This document shows, piece by piece, positions 45,482 to 54,930 of a stretch of DNA of 64,000 bases (positions are counted from its first letter, which is position 1; each line of letters begins with the position of its first letter). The stretch lies in the NCBI RefSeq assembly GCF_003298505.1, contig NZ_QNGB01000016.1, positions 1-64,000 on the forward strand, in the 5' to 3' direction. The notes below the pieces were generated by a model. That model did no database searches and was not told where the DNA came from. It saw only the letters and a list, made by a program, of their open reading frames with translations. The translations under genes were made by a program, and so were the position numbers. The DNA comes from Roseovarius sp. TE539 (GTDB lineage Bacteria; Pseudomonadota; Alphaproteobacteria; Rhodobacterales; Rhodobacteraceae).

Positions 45482-46473
45482 GGGGTCACCAACACCTTGC
45501 CGGTGACCCCGCGCGCAGACAGCGCCGCGATTGCCTCGCCGGCGCTGTCGAGCCGATAGCGCGCATGGATATGCGGGGCGATCCGTCCGTCCGCGACCAA
45601 CGCCAGAAGCCGGTCCATTGCGGCGGCGTGGGCGGCCGGATCGCGCTTGATCGCTGCCCCCCAGAAAATGCCGCGGATATCACAGGATTTGAGCAGCGGG
45701 AGGTTCGCCGGGATCTGCGCGATCCCGGCCGGAAAGCCGACGATCAGAAGCCGCCCGCCCCACCCCATGCAGCGCAGGGCGGGTTCGGTGTAGCCCCCGC
45801 CAACCGCGTCCAGCACAATATCGGCCCCATTTTCACCGACAACCTGTTTGAGTTGCCCCCCAAAAGCCTTCTGGGCCTCGCGGTCCATTTCACCCGAGGA
45901 ATAAACGATCCCCTCGGTCGCGCCATGCCCGCGGGCCAGGCCCACCTTCTCCTCGGTGCTAGCGCAGGCGACGACCCTCGCGCAAAGCGCGTGTGCCAGT
46001 TCGACCGCCGCAAGACCGACACCGCCGGCAGCGCCCAGCACCACCACCGTTTCACCGGCCACGAGGTCACCCCGGCTTTCGAGGGCATAAAGCGCCGTGC
46101 CATAAGTCATCTGCAACGCCGCAGCGGCCTCGTCACTTACAGCGTCAGGAAGACGATGGCACTCGGCGGCGGGCAGGCAGACATGCTCCGCCATGGCGCC
46201 CCACATCGGCAGCGCCATGACCCGGTCACCCGGGGCAAACCCGTCCACGCCCTCGCCCACCGCGTCTATCACTCCGGCAAATTCGGCCCCCGGGGCGAAA
46301 GGCCTGTCGGGCCGGAACTGGTACTTGTCCTGGATGATGAGAGTGTCAGGGAAGTTCACCCCGACTGCCGAGACGGCCACACGCACCTCGCCGGCAACGG
46401 GTTCGGGGACGGGTAGATCCCGCAGGGTCAGTGTTTCGGGGCCTCCGGGGGCCTCGCTCAGAATTGCCTTCAT
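45478..46473 (-). CDS. NADPH:quinone reductase-like MDR oxidoreductase
   Basis: 331 aa. Medium-chain dehydrogenase without the zinc-cysteine loop. N-terminal GroES-like domain (GVNFPDTLIIQDKYQFRP) and nucleotide domain with VVVLGAAGGVGLAAVELA. GGAAGGAAG is about 6 bases upstream of the ATG at 46473; an in-frame codon at 46557 is less likely. Possible role: reduction of an enoyl-CoA or quinone intermediate. It follows a 243-base gap after the SDR. Confidence 0.85.
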   Translation of the reverse strand: MKAILSEAPGGPETLTLRDLPVPEPVAGEVRVAVSAVGVNFPDTLIIQDKYQFRPDRPFAPGAEFAGVIDAVGEGVDGFAPGDRVMALPMWGAMAEHVCLPAAECHRLPDAVSDEAAAALQMTYGTALYALESRGDLVAGETVVVLGAAGGVGLAAVELAHALCARVVACASTEEKVGLARGHGATEGIVYSSGEMDREAQKAFGGQLKQVVGENGADIVLDAVGGGYTEPALRCMGWGGRLLIVGFPAGIAQIPANLPLLKSCDIRGIFWGAAIKRDPAAHAAAMDRLLALVADGRIAPHIHARYRLDSAGEAIAALSARGVTGKVLVTP

Positions 46474-46716
46474 GACTTGCTTCCTTCCCGTCATCTGGTG
46501 CCGCACGACATCGCCGTCTCCGGTCATCGGAAAACGGCGATCGACGCATTCGTTCAAATAGCAAGGCAGGCTTTGATTGCTCGCACACAGGAGTAACCGT
46601 GTCAGCCTGCGCCAACAACTCCGTATGCTGAAGAATCAGCGTTGCGGATCTCGTCGTGCGAAGGCCATGCGAGTCCGACGCGCCTACCAGATCCTGCTTT
46701 ACCTCCATTCTGCGCA

Positions 46717-47514
46717 CTATCGAGAAACCCGGACTGCGCGGCCGAGGGCAAATCCGGCGTCGACGGTCATCATCTGGCCCGTCATCATCCTTGCATCCAG
46801 CGCCAGAAATACGGCCGCATCAGCAATGTCATCGGGCTTCGAAACCGTTTCGAGCGCGGAGGCGGCTGCAAAATTGTCTCGCACTTCCTCGTAGGCGTCC
46901 TGGGTCATTCCATTGAGGAACCATCCCGAGGCGATCATCCCTGGCAGCACCGCGTTCACGCGCACGTTGGGCGCCAGTATGCGGGCAAGTGCGAGGGTAA
47001 GGCTGTTGAGGGCGCCCTTGGAGGCGATATAAGCCAGCGAAGAGCCGTTGCCATTCTGTCCTGCAATCGATGAAATGTTGACGACCGATCCGGCACCGGA
47101 GCGGACGAGGTGTGGTGCCGCTGCACGCGCCAACTGGTAAGGTCCCAGAGTATTGACCGCAAATACGCGCTGGAAATCCTCGGCATTCTGGGCCTCGAGG
47201 TCGCTGAGCCGGGTGAACTGCGTCATACCGGCACTACAGATCAACACGTCAAGCCGACCGCCCACCTCGACGGCGCGGGCCACCATGGCGCGGCAATCTT
47301 CGTCGCCCGCAACATCGCCCTTCACCGTCCAGGCCCGGGATCCCGCCTCCCGGCAGGCGGCGGCGACAGTTTCGGCTTCCTCGGCGCTGCTACGGTAATT
47401 GATCAAAACCCGGCAACCGCGCGACGCCAACAAAAGCGCGGTCGCGGCGCCGACACCGGTTGCGGCACCCGAAACAAGGGCAACCGGGGCTGCAGGATCA
47501 TCGGTCATGTTCAC
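46717..47514 (-). CDS. SDR-family oxidoreductase
   Basis: 265 aa. Cofactor motif VALVSGAATGVGAAT, CSAGMT, then NISSIAG and the catalytic YIASKGALNSL. FabG-like length and layout. The ATG overlaps livF's stop by four bases, so it is part of the operon. The substrate is unknown. Confidence 0.85.
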   Translation of the reverse strand: MNMTDDPAAPVALVSGAATGVGAATALLLASRGCRVLINYRSSAEEAETVAAACREAGSRAWTVKGDVAGDEDCRAMVARAVEVGGRLDVLICSAGMTQFTRLSDLEAQNAEDFQRVFAVNTLGPYQLARAAAPHLVRSGAGSVVNISSIAGQNGNGSSLAYIASKGALNSLTLALARILAPNVRVNAVLPGMIASGWFLNGMTQDAYEEVRDNFAAASALETVSKPDDIADAAVFLALDARMMTGQMMTVDAGFALGRAVRVSR

Positions 47515-48227
47515 AGTCCCATGTATGCGGCCCGGATCGCCGGATCATCCGCCAGTTCTGACGACGGCGCGGCGCGCACGATCTGGCCGTGATCGAGAAC
47601 GTAGGCCCGGTCCGACACCTCCAGCGCCTCGGCGACGTTCTGTTCGACCAGCAGCACTGTCAGCCCCTTCTTGCCGGCCAGCGATCGGACGAGTTCGAAG
47701 ACTTCGTGGACCAGTTTGGGAGAGAGACCGACCGACGGCTCGTCGAGCATGATCAGTTGAGGCTGGCTCATGACGGCACGGGCGACGGCGCACATCTGCC
47801 GCTCACCACCCGAGAGCAACCCGGCGAGTTGGTTCTGCCTTTTCCCCAGGATCGGGAAAAGCTGCATGACCTCGTCCAGCCCGCGCGTGAACTCGGGTGT
47901 CCCCCGCTTGCAGAATCCGCCAACCTCGAGGTTTTCGCGCACTGTCATGAACGGAAAGAGCCGGCCGCCCTCCGGCACGAGTGTCAGACCCTTGGAGGGC
48001 AGCTTGTGGGCCGGAATGCGCGCAATGTCTTCGTCGCCCAGCTTGATGCTGCCCGAGCGCGGCGGGACAACTCCGGCGATGGTGTTGAGAAGCGTTGTCT
48101 TGCCGGCACCGTTGGCACCCACGACGGCAATGATCTCGCCCGCCTCGGCGTTGAAGCTGACACCTTCCAACACGCTGGCCTCGCCGTAGCCGCTGTTCAA
48201 GTCGGTGACTTCCAGGGAAACACTCAT
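47511..48227 (-). CDS. livF: Branched-chain amino-acid-type ABC ATP-binding protein
   Basis: 238 aa. Walker A GANGAGKTTLLNTIAG, signature LLSGGERQMCAVARA, Walker B LIMLDEPSVGLSP. LivF pattern. The gene overlaps livG by 4 bases and the following SDR by 4 bases. It powers uptake with livG; in this setting the cargo is more likely an aromatic or branched organic acid than an amino acid. Confidence 0.93.
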   Translation of the reverse strand: MSVSLEVTDLNSGYGEASVLEGVSFNAEAGEIIAVVGANGAGKTTLLNTIAGVVPPRSGSIKLGDEDIARIPAHKLPSKGLTLVPEGGRLFPFMTVRENLEVGGFCKRGTPEFTRGLDEVMQLFPILGKRQNQLAGLLSGGERQMCAVARAVMSQPQLIMLDEPSVGLSPKLVHEVFELVRSLAGKKGLTVLLVEQNVAEALEVSDRAYVLDHGQIVRAAPSSELADDPAIRAAYMGL

Positions 48228-48952
48228 GCCGATTTCCTCCCCAGATAGGCTTCCATGACGTCGGGGTCAGACAAGACCTCCTCGGGGGTGCCATCGGCGA
48301 TGAGCTGCCCGAAATCCATGACGATCACCCGGTTCTCGAAGGCACGCACCACTTTCAGATTATGCTCGATGACCAACACCGTAAGACCGTCGGCATGCAG
48401 CTTGCGGACCAGTTCGATGACACTTTCGACTTCCTTCTGGTTCAGCCCTGCCATGACCTCGTCGAGAAGCAGAACAGAGCAGTCCAACGCCAGGGCACGC
48501 GCGATTTCCAGCCGGCGTCTTTCCGACAGAGTAAGGATGCCTGCCTTCACGTCTGCACGGTGCGCCAGCCCGACCATGTCGAGAATCTCCATGGCGTACT
48601 CGGAGGCCTCGGCGAGGGAACGACGGTGCAGGAAGGCGCCTACCATCGCGTTCTCAAGGGCTGTAAGGGAGGTGAGCGTCTTGGAAATCTGGAACGTACG
48701 GCCAAACCCGATCTGTGCCCGCTCCTGCGGTGCCAGTGCGGAGATGTCTTCGCCGCGAAACACCACCTCGCCGGAAGTGGGCTGGAGCTGCCCGGTCAGA
48801 AGGTTGAAGAGGGTGGTCTTCCCGGCTCCGTTCGGCCCGATGATCGACAACAGGTCGCCCTTCTGCAGGTCGAAGGACATGTCCCCCACCGCCACGAGCC
48901 CGCCGAAATGCATCGTCAGGTTCTGGACCGACAGAATAATCTGCTCATTCAT
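48224..48952 (-). CDS. livG: Branched-chain amino-acid-type ABC ATP-binding protein
   Basis: 242 aa. Walker A GPNGAGKTTLFNLLTG and Walker B SVLLLDEVMAGL. The signature reads LTLSERRRLEIARAL, without the usual Gly-Gly; LivG proteins often have a shifted version (LSYGQQRRLE), so this is an extreme form. Overlaps livM by 8 bases and livF by 4 bases. Confidence 0.92.
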   Translation of the reverse strand: MNEQIILSVQNLTMHFGGLVAVGDMSFDLQKGDLLSIIGPNGAGKTTLFNLLTGQLQPTSGEVVFRGEDISALAPQERAQIGFGRTFQISKTLTSLTALENAMVGAFLHRRSLAEASEYAMEILDMVGLAHRADVKAGILTLSERRRLEIARALALDCSVLLLDEVMAGLNQKEVESVIELVRKLHADGLTVLVIEHNLKVVRAFENRVIVMDFGQLIADGTPEEVLSDPDVMEAYLGRKSA

Positions 48953-49988
48953 TCTTCGTCCTCCGGTATCTGGCCCACAATGCCTGTCCAGCCCCGACCA
49001 CGCCGCGCCGCATGAACAGCGAGAAGATGACCAGCAGCGCGCCTAGGATCAGCAGGTTCGCGCCAGGCAGCATGCCCCCGAGTGTGGCACGAAGGTGGAA
49101 CTCCAGCGGAATGATCAGAAGCGCGCCCGCGAGCGGACCGTAGAGCGTTCCGACACCACCGATGAGCGCGATCAGCAGGAATTTCACACCAATGTCCTGA
49201 ATGCTCAGAAGGGTCGGCGGATCGACGAAGCGCAGGTACATCGCGAAAAGCGAGCCGCCGATTCCGGTCAGTGCCGCACTTACCGCCATGCCCGACAGTT
49301 TGACCCGCAGAACGTCGATCCCGGCGGCGCGCGCGGCGTCCTCGTCGATATGCACAGCCTGAAGATAGTAGCCCAGGCGGCTTCTCAGGACCATGGCGCC
49401 GACCACGAGACAAACGATCAGGAAACCCAGCATGAGCACCGCGTAAGGCAGGCGACTCGTGAAGACCATGTTGGCCAGGCCAGCATTGAACGGAAGCATC
49501 ATTCCCCGCGGGCCACCCGTCAGCGTATCGAAATAGTTGGCCAGAACCAGAGCCACTTCGTTCAGCGCGAGCGTCGCAATGGCAAAGAACGGCCCCTTCA
49601 GCCGGAATGTCGGCCAAGAGACCAGTACCGCCACCAGCATCGCTAGAATCATCGCTGGGATCAACGACAGCCAAGGCGATATCTGCCAATGGAAATAGAG
49701 ATTGGCCGTGGTATACCCACCGATGGCGAAGAAAACCCCGTGCCCGAGGGAGAACTGCCCCCCGAAACCGCCGATGATATTCCAGCTCGAGGCAAGCGCC
49801 CCGAAAAGGAATGTGTAGGCCATTATGTTGAGAATGAACGGATCACCTTGCCAGAAGGTGATCGCAGCTCCGAACACGGCGGCAATCGCGGCGATGCGGC
49901 CCAGTTCGGTGCGCAATCTGGTCACGTGCGGCGAGCTGCGGCCCGGCGCGGCCGGTGCACCCGCTTCTTGTTGATCAATCTTGCTCAC
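48945..49988 (-). CDS. livM: Branched-chain amino-acid-type ABC permease
   Basis: 347-aa membrane protein with about nine hydrophobic segments; LivM motif SSWNIIGGFGGQFSLGHGVFFAIGGYTTA and IGGVGTLYGPLAGALLI. The likely start is GTG at 49988, overlapping livH by 14 bases; the frame is open to 50030. The N-terminus has a charged cytoplasmic lead of about 40 residues. Confidence 0.9.
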   Translation of the reverse strand: MSKIDQQEAGAPAAPGRSSPHVTRLRTELGRIAAIAAVFGAAITFWQGDPFILNIMAYTFLFGALASSWNIIGGFGGQFSLGHGVFFAIGGYTTANLYFHWQISPWLSLIPAMILAMLVAVLVSWPTFRLKGPFFAIATLALNEVALVLANYFDTLTGGPRGMMLPFNAGLANMVFTSRLPYAVLMLGFLIVCLVVGAMVLRSRLGYYLQAVHIDEDAARAAGIDVLRVKLSGMAVSAALTGIGGSLFAMYLRFVDPPTLLSIQDIGVKFLLIALIGGVGTLYGPLAGALLIIPLEFHLRATLGGMLPGANLLILGALLVIFSLFMRRGVVGAGQALWARYRRTKNE

Positions 49989-50865
49989 GAAGCCCCATCT
50001 CCTCTGCTCCGGCGATGCCGAACAGGCCACCGGGACGAACGATCAGTACAATGATGAAAATCAGGAACCAGATGGCGTGCTTGAGCGCAGGGTCGAAATA
50101 GTAGCCGGCGAAGGCTTCTACGAGACCAATGATGAAGCCACCGAAAAACGCACCCCAGACGCTTCCCAACCCACCGAGCACGACCACCGCGAAGGCAGCA
50201 AGTATGAAGTTTCCGCCGATCTGTGGCGACAGGGTGTATATGGGCGCCAGCATTACACCGGCCAGCCCGGCCAGCGCCGCGCCCGCACCGAAGGTGAGCA
50301 TGAACGCCAATTCGACGTTGATGCCCATCAGTCGTGCCGAGCGTCGGTCTTGCGTCACGGCACGAACGGCCTTGCCGGGCATGGTGTGCGTTACGAACCA
50401 GTTCAGGCCGAGCGCAACGACGATGACCGCGATCAGCACAATCAGGCGGGGCAAGCTGACATTGATCTCGCCCATCGTGATGACAGCCGATGACGCCGCC
50501 GACCGCACCGAGTATCCCGTACCGCCTGTAATCGCGAGAACGAGGTTCTGGAAGAACATAAGCAGCCCGAAGGTCGCAAAGATCTGCATGAATGGCTCAT
50601 TCTGAAGCGGTTGCAGGATGAAGCGCTGTAGCACCACTCCGAGCAGGAAGAGCAGGGGCACGACAATGATCGAGGAGAGATAGGGATCAAGCCCCAGGAA
50701 AAACCACGAAAGATAAGCCCCGTACATCCCCAGCATCACCAGTTCACCCTGGGAGAAGTTGACGATGCGGATGACACCGAAGATCAGGTTCAATCCCATG
50801 CTGACGAGGCCGTAAATGCCGCCCAGCAGGAGCCCGACGATGACGATGTTCAAGAAGGAAAGCAT
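49975..50865 (-). CDS. livH: Branched-chain amino-acid-type ABC permease
   Basis: 296-aa inner-membrane protein. Typical LivH start LLLGGIYGLVSMGLNLIFGVIRIVNFSQGELVMLGMYGAY and C-terminal VVLGGLGSVWGAFFGGFIIGLVEAFAGYY. Forms the channel with LivM. It lies 69 bases after the binding-protein gene. Confidence 0.93.
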   Translation of the reverse strand: MLSFLNIVIVGLLLGGIYGLVSMGLNLIFGVIRIVNFSQGELVMLGMYGAYLSWFFLGLDPYLSSIIVVPLLFLLGVVLQRFILQPLQNEPFMQIFATFGLLMFFQNLVLAITGGTGYSVRSAASSAVITMGEINVSLPRLIVLIAVIVVALGLNWFVTHTMPGKAVRAVTQDRRSARLMGINVELAFMLTFGAGAALAGLAGVMLAPIYTLSPQIGGNFILAAFAVVVLGGLGSVWGAFFGGFIIGLVEAFAGYYFDPALKHAIWFLIFIIVLIVRPGGLFGIAGAEEMGLREQD

Positions 50866-50934
50866 TGTTCTTCACCGGTTGTTGAAGGTGGGCCGGCAGC
50901 GGCGGTTCCGCCGCTGCCGGCGGGAAAGGACCGG

Positions 50935-52158
50935 TCAGTTTCCAATCCCGAGCATTTGGGATCCCTGGGCTGCCACTTCCGGGAACACCGTAACCTGGTT
51001 GCCGCCCTGCCATTGGATCACGGTGGGATGGGCGCGCACGTTTTGCTTGTTGTCGTTGAAATCGACACCGAAACCGGTCTCGTAGGTTCCTTCAGGTTTC
51101 TCCATTTTCGGGAGAGCCTCCGCGACGGCTGCAGGATCGGCGTTGCCGGCCTCGTTCACAGTTTCGGCCATTATCTTCATGCCCACGAAGGCCGCCATGC
51201 TCTGAGGGGCGACCGGATCCTGGTCGAACTTTGCGCGGTAAGCCTCAAGATAGGCATCGGAGCCCGGACCGAATTCCTCGGACACATCCGGCCGGGGATA
51301 AGAGACCACGAGCAGCCCTTCGACACCTTCTTCCCCCAGAGCTTCGAGTGTTTCATTGGTATCGCCTGTACCCACGAAGACCTTGACTGGCGGATCGAAG
51401 CGTTGGTTCTCGGCTGTGCGCAGCAGGAGATTGCTGTCGGGCACATAGCCCGTCTGAAGCCAGATATCGGGTTCGGCATCCTTCGCACGCAGCACCGAGT
51501 CGGTCAGGTCGATTGACTTGTAGCTGTGTGCGCCAACGCCGAGGACCTGTACGCCGGCCTCCTCTAGCTGCTCCTTCTGGTACTCGGCGATCGAGGAACC
51601 GTAAACAGACTCCTCATGCTCGATCCAGACCTTGAGATCCGACGGCGCCTTTCCAAGCTTTCCTGCAAGGCTGTCGAGGATCAGGTCAACGGAAACCTGT
51701 GCAAAGCTGACGGAATAGGGACCGGACCGCACGAAGTTCGGCAGACCGCGCTCTGTCAGAACCGATGCCAGTGCATTGGTATCCCAGTAGAGCTTGTTGT
51801 AGTTCAGCGCGGTTTCCGACGCGGCGCCGGCAACGGAGCTGAGATAGGTCCCGATCAAGACGTCCACGTTATCCCGGGTGGCCAACTGCTCGACCGCGCT
51901 GATACCCTCCTGCGGGTTCGTGGCATTGCCTTTCACGATCTCGACTGTCTTGCCGAGAACTCCGCCATTCTCGTTGATCGCGTCCGCCGCCAACTCGTAG
52001 CCACGTGTGACCTCGTTACCGTAAAGCGCAAGCGGACCCGAGTACGGATTGATCGCGCCCACCTTGAAAGTCTCCTGCGCCGAAACCGCTCCGGCGGCAA
52101 AGATGGAGGCCGTCACCGCGGCTCCCATCAGAGTACGTCTGGTCAATGTGTTGTTCAT
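50935..52158 (-). CDS. Liv-type ABC substrate-binding protein
   Basis: 407 aa. The N-terminal signal with twin arginine (NTLTRRTLMGAAVTASIFAAG) suggests Sec or Tat export, with cleavage near VSAQE. The mature protein is a LivK/amide-type binding fold (KVGAINPYSGPLALYGNE, VDVLIGTYLSSVAGAASE, ILGVGAHSYKS-like). Start ATG at 52158 fits GGAGGA 6 bases upstream; ATG 52164 is too close. The likely cargo is a carboxylated compound, not necessarily an amino acid. Confidence 0.88.
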   Translation of the reverse strand: MNNTLTRRTLMGAAVTASIFAAGAVSAQETFKVGAINPYSGPLALYGNEVTRGYELAADAINENGGVLGKTVEIVKGNATNPQEGISAVEQLATRDNVDVLIGTYLSSVAGAASETALNYNKLYWDTNALASVLTERGLPNFVRSGPYSVSFAQVSVDLILDSLAGKLGKAPSDLKVWIEHEESVYGSSIAEYQKEQLEEAGVQVLGVGAHSYKSIDLTDSVLRAKDAEPDIWLQTGYVPDSNLLLRTAENQRFDPPVKVFVGTGDTNETLEALGEEGVEGLLVVSYPRPDVSEEFGPGSDAYLEAYRAKFDQDPVAPQSMAAFVGMKIMAETVNEAGNADPAAVAEALPKMEKPEGTYETGFGVDFNDNKQNVRAHPTVIQWQGGNQVTVFPEVAAQGSQMLGIGN

Positions 52159-52221
52159 TGTCATTCCTCCCTATGGTGCCCTCTGAAGGGCGCACGCCAC
52201 GGTTCGTCCCGGCAACGTTTG

Positions 52222-52611
52222 CTAGGTCAGTTCGAACCTTGGCAGTTTTCGCCCCATGTCCTCCTGGAAACAGAGGGCGACACGCCTGCCGACGATGTCT
52301 TCGCCTTCAGGAATTTCGATTATGTTGGTGGTCATGCGGGGGCCCTCATCAAGATCGACAAGCGCCACGTTGTAGGGGACGCGATCCTTGAACCTCGGGT
52401 CGAAGGCCACATGGAAAACGACCCAGCTCACAACCGTCGCCCGGCCGCTGGCCTCCTGGCGATCATGGTTCGTGGACCAGCAGGCCGGACACTCGTGCCG
52501 CGCGGGCAACCAGGCATGACCGCAATCCGAGCACCGCTGAAAGGTCAGCCGCCCCTCTTCGAGCGCGGCGACATGGGCCTCTTGCGGTGTCTGGGGTCCG
52601 GCAGAGTTCAT
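52222..52611 (-). CDS. DUF35 (zinc-ribbon/OB-fold) acyl-CoA-associated protein
   Basis: 129 aa. A rubredoxin-like zinc ribbon with two Cys pairs (QRCSDCGHAWLPARHECPAC) followed by an OB-fold C-terminal half with VVSWVVFHVAFDPRF and PYNVALVDLDEGPRM. Such proteins pair with thiolase-like lipid-transfer proteins to form two-subunit enzymes. The ATG overlaps the thiolase-like gene's stop by 4 bases. Confidence 0.88.
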   Translation of the reverse strand: MNSAGPQTPQEAHVAALEEGRLTFQRCSDCGHAWLPARHECPACWSTNHDRQEASGRATVVSWVVFHVAFDPRFKDRVPYNVALVDLDEGPRMTTNIIEIPEGEDIVGRRVALCFQEDMGRKLPRFELT

Positions 52612-53732
52612 TGGCCGAGGATCAGCGTGGAGTGCGTGTGCATGATCCCTCCCTGATTGCTGACGATGCATTTCTTCGCGTCCTTGACCTGACTGGTCGA
52701 GGTCCCACGCATCTGACGAACACCCTCCAGAACCAATTGCAGCCCCGGCATGCCGGTTTCGCTGAGAAGACCGCCGGATGTATTGAGAGGCAACGCCCCG
52801 TCGCACAGGAAGCCCCCGGAACGCGCGAGATCGGCAAGCTCACTACGGGTGCCGAACCCGTAGGATTCCAGCGTCATGGCAACCGTGATCGTGAAGCAGT
52901 CATATATCTGCGCGCAGTCCATGTCCTTCGGGGAAAGACCGGCCATATGGAAGGCGGTTTCGGCCGACACGTCTGCGCGGGTCTGTGTCAGGTCATGCCG
53001 CAGTGTCACGTCGGACGAACTGTTGCCCTGTCCGAAGCCCAGCACCGGTACCGGCGCCGCCACACCGAGGTCACGCGCGCGCCTTTGCGACATCACCACC
53101 ACCGCCGCGCCGGCATCGGAAATCAAGCAGCAGTCGTCGCGCCGAAGGGGCTCCACGACCCAAGCCGCGTTGTCATATTTGCCGGCATCGAGCGGCAGTT
53201 TGAGTTGTGCTTCCGGGTTCGATGCCCCATGGGCGCGACACGCGATCGCGATCTCGCGGAACAGGTCGAATGCCCCGGGGAACTCATGCGCGTAACGCCG
53301 TGCGATCAGCGCATACCCCGCGACAACGCTGGACCACCCGAAATCCGCAGCATCGCCCCAGGATTTCTCGTAGGCTTGGCGGGTTCCGGTCTTGGGATTA
53401 TCTGCCAGCGAGACAAGCACCACATCGCACTGGCCCGCCTCGATCGCCATAGAGGCCAACGCGATCATCGAGATGTTGGAAGCCCCACCCTGATCGAAAA
53501 CGCCACCGAAGCGGGGCTCCAGTCCCATCGCCTCCGCCAGTGTTTGGCCATACATCATCTCGACGCGCGAGGTGGGAACCTTGACAAGCAAGCCGTCAAC
53601 GGCGTCCTTTTCAACGCCTGCGTCAGTCAGCGCATTACCGCAGGCCTCGATGTTCATGGAAACGGTCGAACGCCCCGGGAGCTTGCCAAAGGCCGTCTGA
53701 CCGATCCCCGCTATGACCGAATTCGCGCCCAT
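52608..53732 (-). CDS. Thiolase-like (SCP-x/Ltp2-type) protein, probable aldolase subunit
   Basis: 374 aa with the thiolase fold. The nucleophilic Cys region reads DQGGASNISM with Gly/Ala in place of Cys, the HDCF motif reads IYDCFTITVA, and the GHP motif reads GMPGLQ. All three usual catalytic residues are thus replaced. In steroid side-chain degradation the same set of losses occurs in Ltp2, which with a DUF35 partner is a retro-aldolase on CoA thioesters. A DUF35 gene is translationally coupled here. The substrate is unknown. Confidence 0.82.
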   Translation of the reverse strand: MGANSVIAGIGQTAFGKLPGRSTVSMNIEACGNALTDAGVEKDAVDGLLVKVPTSRVEMMYGQTLAEAMGLEPRFGGVFDQGGASNISMIALASMAIEAGQCDVVLVSLADNPKTGTRQAYEKSWGDAADFGWSSVVAGYALIARRYAHEFPGAFDLFREIAIACRAHGASNPEAQLKLPLDAGKYDNAAWVVEPLRRDDCCLISDAGAAVVVMSQRRARDLGVAAPVPVLGFGQGNSSSDVTLRHDLTQTRADVSAETAFHMAGLSPKDMDCAQIYDCFTITVAMTLESYGFGTRSELADLARSGGFLCDGALPLNTSGGLLSETGMPGLQLVLEGVRQMRGTSTSQVKDAKKCIVSNQGGIMHTHSTLILGQ

Positions 53733-54928
53733 CAGATCGCCCCCGTGTCCTTGAGTTCCTGGAACTCCTCTTCGTCAAGGCCAAGCCAGTCCTTGTAAAC
53801 GGCAGCATTATCGGCCCCAAGTTGCTTCGATGGATTGAGATCCTCACGGGCTTCGCCGTCATAGCGCATCGGCGAGGCCGGCAATACAAGATCGCCCAGA
53901 AGCGGGTGATGCACTTCGCGCAGCATGCCGCGCGCATGCATGTGCGGGTCATGCACCACCTCGCCCAGATCGCGGACCTGAGCACAGGGCACCCTGTGTG
54001 CCTTGAGCTTCTCGTCAAGTTCGGACCGTGTGAACTGACGCGTCCAGGCGGTGATCGTCTCGTCGACAAAGTCGATGTTCTCGACACGCGCCTTTAAGCT
54101 GCCCAGTCGCGGGTCATCGTCTAGGTCCTCGCGGCCCATCGCCTTGAGAAGAGACGCCCAGTGAGTCTCGGAAACGCAAATCAGTGCAAGGTATCCGTCT
54201 GATGCCTCATAGACATTGTAGGGCGCCTCGGCCATGCCGGAGTGCCGGTTCCCCGTGCGCGGCGTCGCCTCCTCACCGCCGCCGAAATGCAGCCCAAGCG
54301 CGGAAGAAAGCGAAGCGTAAACCGAGTCGTACATCGAGACTTCGACAAATCGGCCCTTCCCGGTGCGCTCACGATCGTAAAGCGCGGTCGCGATTGCGCC
54401 GTACAGGTGCACGCCGCCGAAAAAATCCGCGACCGCGGGGCCGGCCTTTACCGGCGGGCGATCAGGATACCCCGTGGTGGCCATGATCCCGGACATGGCC
54501 TGGATCGTCAGGTCCATTGCGGGAAAATCGCGGTAGGGGCCGGACCGGCCATAACCGGTGCCAGCCGCATAGATAAGGCGCGGATTGGCCTCCATCAGCC
54601 TTTCCGCGCCCAGTTCGAGGCGTTCCATGACACCCGGGGCGAAATTCTCCACCACGACGTCGGCGCGCTCGATCATGCGCAGCGCGATATCGTGTCCGGC
54701 CCGGGATTTCAGGTCTAGAGTCACGAATTCCTTGTTGGAGTTCAGCATCGCGAACGGCACCATAGCCCCGCCGACTTCGCCACGGCGACGCATGTTCTCG
54801 CCGCTCTTCGGCTCTATCTTGATGACACGGGCGCCGGCCATCGCCATCAGGAACGTGGCGTAAGGCCCGTTATAGATCTGGCCCAGGTCAATCACGGTCA
54901 CGCCGTCGAGGGGAAGCCGCTGCGCCAT
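53732..54928 (-). CDS. CaiB/BaiF family III CoA-transferase
   Basis: 398 aa. Start MAQRLPLDGVTVIDLGQIYNGPYATFLMA. Catalytic Asp probably in GPAVADFFGG. Features GENMRRRGEVGGAM and DVVVENFAPGVMERLGL-like segment. Moves CoA between an acyl-CoA and a free acid; it could activate the imported substrate. The ATG at 54928 is preferred to the TTG at 54934 because GGGA precedes it. It follows the crotonase by 2 bases. Confidence 0.9.
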   Translation of the reverse strand: MAQRLPLDGVTVIDLGQIYNGPYATFLMAMAGARVIKIEPKSGENMRRRGEVGGAMVPFAMLNSNKEFVTLDLKSRAGHDIALRMIERADVVVENFAPGVMERLELGAERLMEANPRLIYAAGTGYGRSGPYRDFPAMDLTIQAMSGIMATTGYPDRPPVKAGPAVADFFGGVHLYGAIATALYDRERTGKGRFVEVSMYDSVYASLSSALGLHFGGGEEATPRTGNRHSGMAEAPYNVYEASDGYLALICVSETHWASLLKAMGREDLDDDPRLGSLKARVENIDFVDETITAWTRQFTRSELDEKLKAHRVPCAQVRDLGEVVHDPHMHARGMLREVHHPLLGDLVLPASPMRYDGEAREDLNPSKQLGADNAAVYKDWLGLDEEEFQELKDTGAI

Positions 54929-54930
54929 GA

